DNA from: Amoebidium appalachense
Lineage: Eukaryota > Ichthyosporea
Assembly (NCBI GenBank): GCA_963693365.1
Contig: CAVNZM010000006.1
Span: 6,200,001 to 6,264,000 of the forward strand
Direction: 5' to 3'
Length of the DNA stretch: 64,000 nt
The notes under the pieces were generated by a model that worked only from the letters and a program-made list of their open reading frames with translations, was not told where the DNA came from and did no database searches. Below, piece after piece: positions 46,120 to 61,243 of this stretch. The position numbers were made by a program, and so were the translations under genes. Every line of letters begins with the position of its first letter. Within the stretch, counting starts at the first letter, position 1.

Positions 46120-47791
46120 CCTGTAAGATGCCCTTGGCCGGTTCTCTCTATTAACTCCCTCTTTATATAGAAAGCTTAATCTCTGTAAGTAGCAAACCTT
46201 CCTATACTACGTAACTAAAAATATGATATATCAGTTGAGCCGTCTTCTGCAAAGTTCATGAAAAAGAACCTTCGTTAGCTGCAAAAGTTGCGCGCCAAAC
46301 GCAACCGTAGAGCCAATCACAAAAAAGCCAATCAATAATCAGAAAATGTCAGAATTGTGAAAGACGGCAACGGTGACTCTTTTTTAGAATATTAGTGATT
46401 GGATATGATGTTACCGTGGACGGTGGGAAAATATTAAAGCTATATATTATGTTTGGTTATTTAAAAGTCAGGCATTGAATTTAACAGCACTTTTGATTGA
46501 ACACAAGAAATATTTCTGGGCCTATCGGAAAAGGCCTTCGAATTTTTTTTCAACGTTGAAACCCGTGCACGTAACGCATTTTTATGTGCATCCAACACCC
46601 AAAGAAGTAAAAAGAAATTCAAAAACTACAACGCCTTTATACCAAATTAATTTTTATAGTTCATTTTTTACTATGGTTTAAAAGGAATCTTCAAATATAT
46701 AAAGCTAGTTGAATGCTGCCGGATAAATATGTCACGACTCACAATTTCGAATTTGTGTTACTGGTGACTGATGATTGGTGTCTTGTCACGCCTTACCAAT
46801 GTTATTTTGTTTTTGCCGCAGACTTCGACCACTGCGTTAAAAATCATCTCACGGTATACGGAATTATAAGTTTGTTACAATCTTCGCATTCAAGCTGCCC
46901 AGCTGAGACGAATTCAATGGGCATCAATCCTAAACATAGAGTTTTATTCCATTTTGTACTTTTATTGCTTTCAGAAGACAAGCTTGTGCTGTTCTGAGTC
47001 GAGACGTGAGCCGCCCCTTCAAATGCCAGTCCTACGGCTACAATGCAGATGGCTTTTGCGGCTATGATTGGACACCGCCAAAAATGGCGAAACGCTACTT
47101 ACACATTATTGCAGGTATTTGTTTACCTTGTATGTATAGAACATATGATATTTTCCTTTAAAACATTTTTTACCATTATAGTTTCTTTTTTCCCAAATAT
47201 ATATACTTTTTAACATATGCTTTTGCCATATTATCTTCTGCAGCTGATACAGCGTGAATCGTGATTAGCTAAATATCATGAAAAGGGGATAAATAATGAA
47301 TGAGCCTCGCCACGCGGGCTATCCCACAGGAGTGTCACGCAAGCCAATGAAAATTTCCACATTGTTCCGATTACTTTCACCTGTTGCCGCTTTCAAAGCT
47401 GTGGAAAACGGTGTGCGTGGGCCGGAGAGTCAAAGTGAAAAACACCTGAAAAGGGGAAGGGGAAAGAAAACATAGGTCAAACTAAAGAGGCGAGGAGGAA
47501 ATATAGGTGTTTTTTGGGCTCTTTGAGGAAGCGCGCAGTGGATGAATCAGGGGAAGCACAACATGTCTGAAATCAGTCTTGTGGGCACGAGAGAGTGCCG
47601 AGCCTAACACACACCAGTTTACACTGCAACTTCGAACTTACAATAACCCACGCCCAACCATCTGATGCCTATTGATTTGTATTCGTAGCTGAAAGATCGC
47701 CTTTTCAAATAGCTACTTCTAAAGCTGAATAGGTAACCTAATGCATCCTCAAGACATGTACTGAAGGAAAACTAGCTTTCGATGAGCCTAA
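46120..47791. other. Divergent intergenic region between YEATS4 and the CCCH gene
   Basis: This region is almost free of homopolymer and dinucleotide tracts, unlike the rest of the window. It contains CCAAT motifs at about 46312-46332 (two, spaced about 16 bp) and at 47344-47348, and ATTGG at 46398 and 47075. It probably carries the promoters of both flanking genes. A short frame at 46977-47115 between TTTCAG and GCAG|GTATTT could be an untranslated or extra exon but has no recognised homology. Confidence 0.45.
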
Positions 47792-50700
47792 ATGAACTTT
47801 TGTGTACTTTGCCCCCTTCAACTGATTCTCGTGAAGCATTTGGGAGCGAATGACCTCTTGAAGATGGACGTACTTGAGTCAGGTGCCTTGAGGCACTTTC
47901 AGGTAAAGCTTTAACATCACACCCACACGCCCGCTAACTCAGCCGGATTGGTGTCCTTGTTTGTCTAACCGTGTGTTGATTTTTGCATCGTCATGCACAT
48001 CACCTTCTTTAAAAATGACTCCTGAAACACATGCACTTGCGCTTATCAGTTGATAGGTTAGACCTCGTAAGCGATTAAACTTTCGTCTTGCTGGGAGGGT
48101 TGACGGGGCAAAAAGCGTTTTTGACGCATTATAAAAAAGTGGGGTGGGGATAGCTGGTGATTACCTGCTCATGGCTTAGTTGAATGGACACCATGCTTGG
48201 AAAACCAATGAAGTGTGCGCACACACACACACGCACACACACCACACACACAGATAGGCACCTATATACACTTTCGTGGAAACTGGTTTCTGTGTCTCGA
48301 TCGTGAGTCTCCCCCTGCCTGTTCTGCTCGGAACTCTCTCTCTCTCTTTTAGAATTCCCGTTGTCTCTTGGCGTTTAACTAGTTTAGAAGCCTCCTGGCC
48401 TTTCCAATTAACGCGGCATTGCTTTCCGTGTGTAATATTACACATCTACTCGCACGTGTGTCGGGTTAATTGGGCAGCCCTCGCTGTCGGGTGTCGTGTT
48501 TGTGACGGGAAGCCCTGCCTCTAGCTCTGGAAAGCACAACATGTCCTGATTCCTATGTAGTGTGAGAGCAAACAACACTAGCCTTGTACCCATTACATGG
48601 TGTGATTATGACACGGCTAGTTGCATGGGCTGAAAACAATCAACCTGCTTGTCCCTCCCTTTGGGATCAAACACTTGGACTATGTTATCAAAAACTTCAC
48701 GTGGCCTATGTGTCCTTGCCGATGTGCTTGTTTGTTTGCACCTATCCACCCATCTCTGTTCTCCTCACTAATATAACTGTTCTACAGCGCTTGGAGCGCA
48801 TCCTTGGAGATGTCAAGAACTTATCCAGTGTGCATGATAGCCCCGAGGCCCGTAAGCTGTACGAGCTGTTTGCTGAGTATGGAGGATCGGTCCATGTTGT
48901 CCTGGAGCTGGCAAAAGCGCCGGACCAGAAGACAAACAAGGTCTATCAGGTAAGATGCCTTGTACTTGGCAGTGGATTAGGCTCTTCCACCCTTCGTTTA
49001 AAGGCAAAATTACGGCATTTTAGGTTGGATGGCTTTTTAGATTGGTGTGGCACCTGCTGGTTGTGACAAGGCATAGAGAGATAAATGATCCTGTACTGGA
49101 AGCACTTGGGTTGGCATCTGTTTGTCCCTGGAGGGATGTACGGCTTCAACTTATTTGCACAATGTTTTTTTCAAAGTTATTGCATTTTCTTTTTCTGGGG
49201 GTTTGGGGGGAGGGAGGGGGGGGGGGGGGGGGAGAATCTGAAGCCCTCACGAACCCGCTGTGAGTAATTACTTAAAGGGGCAATTCACGTTGTGCTCTGC
49301 TCACTCTTTTGTTGGTGCTGCAGGCCTTGCGTGACATTGTATGTGCCCGCCTTGTGCGACTCTCGTTCGAACTTCGTGAGCTGGGAGCCGCTTCAGGGGG
49401 CGACGCCGGCATTGTCGGCGGCATTCCCAACGTTTACATGTACCACGACATCTCGACGCAATGGGAGCAGGTTCTCAAGGTGTGCCCGTCAGCCTATGTC
49501 CAAACCATCAACGACCACTTTGATGATCTCATCCGTGAACTGCGTACCCCTAGCCCCTCCCTGGAGCGCCTGGAGGTGGTCATTCGTCGCATCCGCTACG
49601 TGTTGGACTACAAGCTCCCGACGGTTCGCGGTTCCGCTGACGGTGGTGATGGCCGGCTGCTGGCACCTTTAAGCACTCCGACGCTTACTCTGAGCCCTGG
49701 AGGAAACGGTGGGACAATGGAAGGCCCACAGAGCGCCCGGTCCTTGACCCCCACCGCCCCATCAAACAGCTACGTTCAGTTCAACACGCCTTCAATGGCA
49801 AATTCCAACTCGGCACCCGCTGGGTATCCCAGTGGTTCGAATGGATCATCGCAGGTCGGAGACAGGCAGGGCGGTCCGGACGATTCCTTGGCCGCCCCCA
49901 ACTCTGGCGATGTTCTTGGTCTAGCGGGACCGGCCACCGGGTTGAGTGGGTGGCAAGATGACATTCTACGTGGGCGTGTTGGTAGCAGCGGCAGTGGGAA
50001 CTCCATGATGATGGGCGCACCGGGATCGGCATCAAGCGGCTTGGGCATCGGCGGCATGGCGGGAGTCGGCATGCCTCATCTCCCCCCTCGGCGCATCTGC
50101 GGCTCTTTCTGACTCGGCGTGGCTGCCCAAGTCAGACATCCCTCGGCGGCCGTTCAAGTCGCGTGAGTGCGACTTCTTCAAGCAGGGCAAGTGCAACAAG
50201 TCTGTGTGCAACTTTGCGCACGGGACGAAGGAGAAGGACTGGTGGACGTGCAAGTACCAGGCCGTGTTTCCGTGCAAGACGGTGGGGTGCCTGGGCCGCA
50301 CAAACGGGTGCATCTACGCGCATAACCCTGAGGAGCAGATCTACAGCAAGGTATGTGTGTGTACATCGTATGCTAGGGGGAAGGGGTGAGGGTGAGGGGA
50401 GAGGGGGAAGATAGGCAGGTTCGGGGAAAGGGAGAGAGAGAGAGCGAGTACATGCACGGTCACTTGTGACTTTCTCTGGCATTTGGCCCTCCAGGTTTTC
50501 TCCCTCTGTGTTGGTGCTTGTTGGTCATGCGGTTTCTACAAGCGCAATCTCTTGTTCTACGTGATATTAGCATGTTCATTTCACCACACACACCCAAGCA
50601 AACAAGTTTTATCCCACACCCACACCCACACCCACAGACATACACACACACACACACAATCACAACGCCAACAATCCGTCGTCCCCTCCCCCCCCCCCCC

Positions 50701-50967
50701 CCCCCCCCCCCCGTTTTCTTCTTTAATTATGTTTTCCATGTTATGAATTGCACTTTGTCTCTTGCACACATTTATGGATCCCTCCCCCAACTCCCCAACT
50801 CATGCTTTTGTGGAGGCATAGGAACCCCCCTGATGGTGGGCTCTGTGTAAGTGTCTTCGGCCTGCACGCTTAAATTGTTTGTTTTTGGATTTCCCACTTT
50901 TGTGAAGTTTTATTGTTGCTCTTTGTTGCCTCCTCCATATTTCCAACCCTCTAACACATACACCACA

Positions 50968-51002
<35 letters not shown>

Positions 51003-51404
51003 TTTTCTCCTCAGGTACAGTATGAGGAAGCCGTGAACACAGCCACTGGGGGTCTTGGGGACACGGGGTCATACTCGTCGTATGGGTCTGGTGCCGAGAC
51101 ACCCAGCTCCATGGCCGGGTCATTGCCTAGTATGGGTGCAAGGGGCCTGGACCACAGCATGCACCACATCCACTACAGCGACCACCACAGGTGTTTGCTT
51201 GTTTTTCTCTTTTTTTTTCTTTATTTCTCCTCTCCCCCCCCCCCCCCCCCCCTCTCCCCCCCCCCTCCCCCCCCCCTCCCCCCCCTCCCCCCCTGGTGGT
51301 TTCATCTTTCTCCTGGTGTCTGTTTTCTCTTTTTGCATGCACCTTTTTTTTGGTGTGTGGGTGTGAGTGTGAGTGTGGGTGTGGGTGTGGGTGGGTGTGT
51401 GTGT

Positions 51405-51456
<52 letters not shown>

Positions 51457-52181
51457 CTCAACCTCAATTGTAGGTGCAGAATATCCAGCCACAGTACTTC
51501 CCGGCTACAAATGCTCGTAAATTTAGTTCTAATCGAAGCGTCCCCCACAGGTCCAACCCAGCCCACTCGCTTCACCAACGCGATTTCCGCGAGCGCGAAC
51601 GCGACTACCGCGACTACAGAGAGCACGATTTCCGCGAAATCCGAGACCCGCGTGATCGCGCTATCGGAGGCATGACCGGATCTGCGGGTGGACACTATGG
51701 CTCCGGTGGAGGGGGGATGGGGTCTGGCATGCACAGCGGAAAGCAGTGGTTGGGCAAAAACGAACTTCCCAGGCCGTTCAGGTCCAAGTTGTGCGAGTTC
51801 TACCTCAAGCACGGGGTTTGCACCAAGGCAGTGTGCAACTACGCGCACGACCCTCACGAGATGGCGGACTGGGCCGCGTTGTTCCAGACCATGTTCCGCT
51901 GCAACAACAAGAACTGTGTCGGGCGCGAGGGAGGGTGCACGTACTCCCACGCCCCCGAGGAGCAGCTGACGAACAAACACTTCTACGATTTCAAGGTGGA
52001 TAAGATCAAGCAGCAGTGCCACGCGGCGGCAAGCGCGGCCGGGTTGATTGGAACGGGGGTCGGGGATAATGGGTTGGGATCCCCCCCACTCATGATGCAG
52101 CATTCGCAGAGTCATTGGACCCCCGGGGAGGTGGATTTGTTGAATATGCGCGTGGCGCAGCTGTCTATGGAGCATATGTGA
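47792..52181 (+). CDS. Protein with duplicated paired CCCH zinc-finger module, 5 exons
   Basis: The exons I read are 47792-47902, 48788-48949, 49324-50350, 51015-51190 and 51551-52181 (TGA), giving about 701 residues. Phases agree, except that exon 3 contains one base too many at a C6 run (50082-50087). Residues 38-205 hold a helical domain I do not recognise (LERILGDVKNLSS, YELFAEYGGSVHVVLELAK, LRDIVCARLVRLSFELREL, LEVVIRRIRYVLDYKLP). A Ser/Gly/Pro-rich linker follows. Module 1 has C373-x7-C-x4-C-x3-H390 and C408-x4-C-x6-C-x3-H424. Module 2 has C573-x8-C-x4-C-x3-H591 and C609-x4-C-x6-C-x3-H625. An Arg/Asp-rich stretch (RERERDYRDYREHD) precedes module 2. CCCH fingers generally bind RNA, so a post-transcriptional role is likely. 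The start could instead be Met at 47864. Confidence 0.75.
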
Positions 52182-52208
52182 TGGTTGTGTGCTGTACATA
52201 TGCTGCGC

Positions 52209-52236
52209 AAAAAAAAAAAAAAAAAAAAAAAAAAAA
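52209..52236 (+). repeat. A28 tract 27 nt downstream of the CCCH gene stop
   Basis: A genomic run of 28 As close behind the stop codon. No AATAAA precedes it. It may be a local slippage tract or the remnant of a retroposed tail; the gene itself has introns and is not a retrocopy. Confidence 0.7.
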
Positions 52237-54060
<1,824 letters not shown>

Positions 54061-54063
54061 AAA

Positions 54064-54141
54064 TTTCGCGCCTTGGATCCAACGATTGGATTGGTCCAAT
54101 CTTTAGCTGGTAACCAATCAGCGTTGGGATGCCCATATAAG
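54064..54141 (+). promoter_or_regulatory. Promoter of the GKAP/HURP-like gene: E2F-like, CCAAT, TATA
   Basis: TTTCGCGC at 54064-54071 matches the E2F consensus TTTSSCGC. Inverted CCAAT motifs flank 54084-54099 and a direct CCAAT lies at 54114-54118. ATATAAG lies at 54135-54141. A non-coding first exon could end at the donor GCC|GTAAGT (54273), with the acceptor AAATCAG at 55046 and the start codon at 55069. Binding is inferred from consensus. Confidence 0.5.
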
Positions 54142-55068
54142 GTTCGTGTATAACGGACACAGAAACACCCTCTGCCGGCTCGAAGTGCGCTTGCCTGCAG
54201 AAAGATTTCATCGTTGATTCATTGAGTTTTACCAGAGTGTTCGAGATTACGGAATAGTTCAACACACGTAGCCGTAAGTTTTATGAAGATGAGTATAATG
54301 TGCAATCATTCAGCGCGGGATGTTATGTGCTTTCTGGTAGTGTGAACGTGTAGTAGCTAATGCTTGAATTGTCAGTCAATCAGGTTCACGTTGGATGTAT
54401 CCGCAAAACATCTGTTTGTTTGGCTTTACATGTGGCTAAGTTATTTTGATTAGGGCAACCCTTTTTTTAACGCGCGATCAACCATTATCAGGCAGGCAAG
54501 GCCCTCGACCTACATTGAGGCGCCACAGACCAGAAGACTTCAACTTTCTAACATTATTTTTCTGTTTTCTCTACACAGGTAAAAAGTGCAAGATATCTCC
54601 TTTTCTGTGTGGCATACATATATATTCCCTTATCATTCTTACAGAAAGCTGTAAATGTACCAAATATTTGGGCCAGTGGCAGTTTAGTGTACACATCTTT
54701 GCATTCTTTCTACTACGCTCGTCATTCCTCTAGGCTGCTGCAAGAATCCTTCTTACTTTCTGTTCGTTCACCCGACCTTTCTCCTCTTGCATGTGGGGAA
54801 TCTTTCCAATTCTTGTTTGGCTGGTTTTTTCTGAAGTGCGCACTTCTTGTACGTGAAGGCAAACACGCGAATATTTTTCCATGGAACACACTATATGTTC
54901 ATGTGTGTGTTCATTCGCGCGCTTGTTCTAGGTGTCTTTTGCTGAGGGTAAGGCCCCGGAAGGAAGGAAGGAAAAAAACAGTGTAGTATACAACATTCTG
55001 CCCTTCCAATATCATTTTTCATTTTCTTTTTTTTTTTCCAAATCAGGTGAACTGGTTCAGCAACCGCC

Positions 55069-55273
55069 ATGGAGAGCCGACGTGTTACACGTTCCCGCGC
55101 AAATGCGCAGTCTGCACTGGAATATTCGAGATCCTTCCGGTCGTTCGAGAAGAAACAGGAAAGAGCAACGAACAGGGCAGCCTTGCAGCAGAAACGAAGG
55201 CAGATTGCGGAGGATGTCAAGGGTGATTCTCACGTTGACCAAGGTAGAACTACTGGGTTCCCTCCAGCGTGTG

Positions 55274-55360
<87 letters not shown>

Positions 55361-58300
55361 TGTGTGTGTGATTGGTGGTGGCGGGTGATGTGTGATGGGG
55401 GAGGAGAAAGGGGAAGAGCCGATGCATGGAGGAGGACGATGGCCAACAAGATCCCCGAGGGGTGGAGAGGAGGAGGGGGAGGGGAGGGGAGAAGGGAAAG
55501 AGGGAGGAAAACGAAATGGGAAATAGTCTTTTTGCAGATCACGTCGTCGGTTATCCCAGAACTCCTTCTATTATCAAAGCAGTGGGTTCTGTGGGCAGGT
55601 GGGATGATCAGAGGGCCGGGTGTATGGTGTGTGTATGTGTGGCGGATGGGGGGGGGGGGGGGGGGGGGGGTGTTAGAGATTTTCTTGCTGGTCAAAACCT
55701 CAGGAATATGAAAAAACATACAAAAAATCTTCAGCTCCTTCCAGTGCTGATGCGTCGCACGGCTCTTCTATCTCTCCCCTCCCCTCCCTTCTTTCCTTCC
55801 TTCTCACCAGCCACACCGGTTGCTTAGGTGATGTTTACTATTACTATGGTGGTTGTTTAGTTATTACTATTACTATAGTAGTTACTTAGTTATTACTATT
55901 ACAATAGTAGTTATTCGGTTAGTAGAATCTTTATAATCCATTGTTTTCTCACCCGCCTTTCCTTGTACAACGCAGAAAACCACATTCCGACGAATGTCAC
56001 CGCCTCTGCCCCTGCCCCTTCTGACGACGCTTCGCAGCAAAAAATGACCCGCCGCGAACTTCTGGAACTGTGGAGGGACGAAAAACGAAAACAGGCACAC
56101 GCGCGAAACAACAAACCCCCTCCGGTGTCATTTTCCAGCGGGTTTTCTTCGCATCGTCTTGGGTCCAAAGGGAGTTTTTCTTCGAGCAACGGCGAGAATG
56201 ACGGGGACCAGTTTTCCGCCGCCACCCGCCGTTTTTCACTCGCGATCGGGAAGGGTTCTGGACTTGGGGGGAAATTTTCTGGAAGGGGGTCCAACGCTCA
56301 TTTTTACGCAAGAAAGGATGAGGGAAGGAGGCACACGATGCTTCCCGGTGGGCTGGGCAAGGGGAAGGAGAATGCGGTGGTGGGGATGGGCAAGGAGAAG
56401 ACCGAGAAAGGTGGGGTGTGGGACGATCTCTTCCTATTCATTGCCCCCATCCCCCCCCACCCCCCCCCCCCCCCCCTGTCGCCAACAACAACCACAGAGA
56501 ATATTTCTCTTCTTCGGTTTAATACCGGTTCAAACTTTTAACCCAGGAATGTTATGGCTGTTCCTTTCTTTCTCGAGGTACCTCCCTTCTTCATCTTCCT
56601 GCCATACCCACATCTACCAGTCTTTGATTCTTTGCACACGGCATTGCTTTTGCACCCACACCAACCTGCACTAACATTCCTTTCTTTCACGTCTTCTTTC
56701 TTCTCTCCTCCCATCCATCCCCCCCCCCCCCTTGTTTTTCCCCGCTCCCTCTTTCTTTTCCCCCCTCCCACAGGATCCGCCCCAGCGCCATTCTCTCTCC
56801 CGCCGTCCAAACCTCAACCGTTCACCTCTGTAAGCGCCAACACTCTTACCAAGTTCACCCCCCAACCATCCACCAACATCACGGTTGGTTACACCATGGC
56901 TCCACCCACCCCGAGAGGAACAGAGGCTGCGCTTTTGCTGTTGCAGTTTGCCGGCGCCGCGGCCGCACGTATACCTAGTGCGTGGAATGGATTGGAGGTG
57001 GGTGTGGAAACAACGAGTTTTGGGTGTATGTGTGTGTGGGAGGGGGGGAAGATTGGAAGAGGAGAGTGGGGGAGAGGGAGGGGGGGGAAGTACCACTCGC
57101 TATTGCTACTAACGAGTGAGGGGTGGGTGCCGATTGAAATGGATTGCAGTTGGTTATTGTGGTCAATGTGTTTTGGGTATGTGGATGGGTGGTTTTACGT
57201 GCGTGGGTGTGTGTGTGCGAGTTAGGGGGGGGGGGGGGGGGGGAGAGAAGGAAGAGGAGGGGATGGGGAGCGGGGGTGCATTGTGGGGTAAAGGAGGGGA
57301 AGGGGAGGTGTGTGTGTGTGTGTGTGTGTCTGTGTCTGTGTCTGTGCCTGTGTGTGCGTGGACATGTACGTGTGCACGTTGTGTGTAATTGATTCAGCAG
57401 CAGTTACGGCTTGCATGCGCAGGCATCAAGGCCTGCTTGTCTGCACGTTCTGCATGTGCTTGCTGCTCCTCCTTGTTTTTTCCCCTGCGGAGTATTCAGT
57501 GTGGTGCATTGTGTCGTTCGTCATGTACGTGCACTACGGCACCCATTCGTAAGGCCTATGTCGACCTTTTTCGATGTACCGTCATATTGACGTCATTGAG
57601 TAACTCATAGCTGGGCGATGCGATAAAATCGAGCGCACTGATTGGTTTTTTTTTTTTTTTTTTTTTAACCCACATGAGATGTCCATATCTGAGAAATCGA
57701 CATAAAAAGAGAGTTCCTTGTATGCCATTGAGAAATGCCGACATTGCTGTTTAATCCCCCCCCCCCCCCTTCCCCTCCTCCTTCCCCTCCGATTTTCTCT
57801 GCACACTCAATAGGTCTTAACCAGCTCTGCACATCGTTAGTCACAATCTTCTCTCATATATGAGAGAATGATCGTATTGGTACGATTTGTCTAATATCTG
57901 ACGATTCTGCAGCATCCCTAAGACCCCCCTCCCCCTCCCCCCCCTTTTCTCCCTCTCTCTCTCTCTCTCTCTTTTTTTTTTTTTTTTTTTTTTTTTTGGC
58001 GCCTGTTGTTTTGCTTGTCATTTGTTCTGGTTGATTACCTGGAATCTTTGCTTATTTGTGTGTGTGTGTGTGTGTGTATGTTGTGCGGGGTTGCACACAC
58101 CGGTGTCTGCTTTTCTTCCTCTTTTTTTCTCTCCACACACTTCATCTGTCCACTTCTGCATACCCCCTCTCCTAGCTATAGACACACTTCACACATTGCG
58201 TTACACGCACGCATGCACACACCGCTCTGTTGGCGACAGCTCCCTTGGAACCCATGTGGCATGTTACCCGCCGGCGTAACATAACTCGGACTATCGATTT

Positions 58301-59774
58301 GGCTTTTTTCAAGCCCAAAGCAATGGGTGATACCATATTTCCGGCTGACATCCGAGGGCATAGCTTTCCGTTCGAAGACGTTAAAGTTCTGCCCTAGTAA
58401 GTGTGTTACTACCCTGCGGCGTGGGTCAAATCTCATATTTTCCCCTCTGATTGCGAATTCTGCGGCCTTCGGGACTTAATTCTCTTCAGCTGGTGTAGTA
58501 TGTTAGCCAGGGAAGTATCGAGTTAGGTAGCAACGGGGGAGCTTCCTAGAAGCCCCGTCTCCTGAGTTCCTATCTATATTTTTCTTGCTTCTGCTTACTG
58601 CTGCAACTTCAAACCCCGGCCTTTCCCACTGCCCTTGCCTGCATAAGCAACCCTGCTCGTCTCTGATCAAGACGGGTGACCTACCCATGTTCAAGTGAAA
58701 CAGTATCTGAGTTGGGTTTCGTTAACGAGGTGAATAGGTCGAAACTCGGGTACTGTGGATGACGTGGGCCGCCCCTGAGGATGGGGCTCTGCTTATTATG
58801 CATACTTTTTATGTATGGCTTGCATTCTGCATCGTGTTATCCGTTTGTTCTTGTGTACTTCGCACTTTTTGACGCATTCAAACCCCCCCCCCTCCCCCCC
58901 CTTCACAATACAACAGGAAGTACCGGCCTGCACCGAGAGCAAGGGACCCATGCAGCCTCAAAACAAAGACACACCCGCCCCTTGCACTAACGTGCAAACA
59001 CCCGAAACCCAACCGTCCGCTTCAGTCGGCGCTTCAGAAATTACAGCAACAGCAAAGGAAAGCGTGGAGAGATCGGAAAACGAAACGGAGAGTGTCCCGA
59101 GTGTTCCGGGTACCACCGTTGTGCGCGATTCGCCTGCTGCTGAAAATGTTGTTGTTGAAGAGGAAAAACACGGGGAGAAGAGTGCGGAGGAGGGAAAAGG
59201 AGGGGGGAAAGCTATGGTTGGTGTAGAGGGAAAGAGTGATGCGCCGAGTGTGATTTTTAAGAATGAGGAGGGATTGTCGGTGAGCAAGACGATGGGAGAG
59301 GTGGAGGTGTCGGAGGCGATTGACCGAGAAAACGGAGAAAACGGGAAGAAAGATACGGGTGTTGTTGCCGATGTGGCTGCTGCGAGCACAGGCGTGGAGG
59401 GTAAAACGGTAATGGAAATCGAAGGGAGCAAAAAAACGGAAGAAACAACCAAGAATGAAGAGAATAAGTGCTCACAGGAGGAAAAAACAGACATGGGAGC
59501 AACAATCGAAGGGAAGGAGGAGGGGGAGGAGGGTAGGAAGGTGGAAAAGAATGGGGAGAAAGGGGGTGAAAAGGAGGGGGCGGGGGAGGGGGAGGGTGTG
59601 AGTGCAGGGGTGGTTGTTAAGGATGGAGAGTATTGGAGGGGGGTGATGCTGAAAGCCAAGGCGGAGCTTGAAGGGATGTGTGCAAAGTGGAAAGGAATGT
59701 TGGACTCCCCTGACTCCCCCATCCCAGAGTCTGGTATGCTTTCCTCGTTCTCCCCCCTTCCGCCCCCCTCCCAC

Positions 59775-59820
<46 letters not shown>

Positions 59821-60004
59821 ACTCCTACCCATCCCTTTCCTTCCCTTCCCTTTCAAACTTTTCCTCCCTTTCTCTCCAGTATTCCAGGCGTGTGTAAGAG
59901 AAAGAGTTGGGGGGGGGGGGGGGGGGGGGGGGGATCAGGACGGGTTCTGACTATGATTCATGTGTTGTTCCTGTGCGTTTTTTCACAGCCACGGCCCCGT
60001 CCCT

Positions 60005-60063
<59 letters not shown>

Positions 60064-60590
60064 TTTCCCTCATGACGTGGCGCACATATGAACAATGTCG
60101 CCTTTATGCATTCAAGTTTACAAGCACCTACCCCTTCCCATTCTTACTGCTTGCTTTGCCTTCCAGCATCTTCTATGTCACCGCGTTGCTTTTTTTTTTT
60201 TTTGCTTTTTTTTCCTTTTTTTTTCTTTTTTCTTTTTTTTGAGACTTGGTGGAGGTACATGTGCCCTTACTCGGTAGTCTGTGTGTCTGTGTGGCTGTAA
60301 AGGCCAGGGAAAGGGGAAGGAGAGAAGGAGGGAGGGGGTCTCTGAATACCACATCTTTACTTACTGACCCCTCTTTGGATATACCTCCACTCCCCCCTTT
60401 TCCCGCCCACCCGCTTTGTAACTATAGACTACCAGGTGTGATACATACACACCCGGTAGCGTGCACAAATTTCAGAAACCATGTACACTGGTCGAAACAC
60501 ACATGTGCGAGGACGTACACACACACGCGCAAAAAAATAAATACCAACGACCCCCTTCTCCCCCCCTCCCCCCCCCCCCCCCCCCCCCCC

Positions 60591-60647
<57 letters not shown>

Positions 60648-61207
60648 CTACCTCCGCCCTCCTGCACCCTCCTCCCCCCCCCCCCCCCCCCCCCTCTCCC
60701 CCCCCAACACACACACACATACACACGTACCCACACAGTAAGTGGAACGGTGATGGCGGTGTGTGGTCAGTCTCACCTGCTTGTAGACAAGCGGTTTGCG
60801 CAGTACAGCGAACTGTGCGACATCAGCAAGGACGAAAATGCTGAGCTCAGCGCACGGTCAAGCGATCTTGAGGGGTTCTGGGACGTGATTGACATACAGG
60901 TGCCCGCCCGCGTGCGCGCACGCGTGTGTGTGTGTGTGTGTGTGTGTTGCTTTTCTCTCTCTCTTGCTCATATTCATATTCCCTTTCTCCTTTTCGTGCT
61001 CTCTTTCTCTCTCTCTTGTTTCCTCTGTATATCTCCCCCCCTTCTTCCTCCCCCCTTGCTCTCCCTCTGCCTCCTCTCTCTCTGTGTGTAATGTGTTGGT
61101 GTTGGTGTTGGTGTTCGTGTGTGTGTGTGTGTAGGTGTCTTGTGTATGTGCCCTTGTGTGTACACGTGCCCGTGTGTGTTGGCTTTGGGGAAAAGGGTTT
61201 GTGTGTG

Positions 61208-61243
<36 letters not shown>

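Noticed and set aside
46475-46997. Two open frames upstream of the CCCH gene
   Set aside because: They are AT-rich, without domains, and read through CCAAT-containing promoter-like sequence. Treated as non-coding.
46977-47115. Coding exon between TTTCAG and GCAG|GTATTT
   Set aside because: Open frame RQACAVLSRDVSRPFKCQ... without homology. YEATS4 and the CCCH gene are complete without it, so it is mentioned only in the intergenic entry.
48584-48787. Upstream extension of the CCCH-gene second exon (MYPLHGVIMTRLVAW...)
   Set aside because: The frame is open, but a good acceptor (TGTTCTACAG) at 48787 and a phase-matched first exon at 47792-47902 explain the start better.
51474-51550. Using the TAG|GTGCAG acceptor at 51474 for the last CCCH-gene exon
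   Set aside because: It would break the phase left by the exon ending at 51190 (two leftover bases). The acceptor at 51550 (CCCCCACAG) restores it and gives HHRSNPAHSL.
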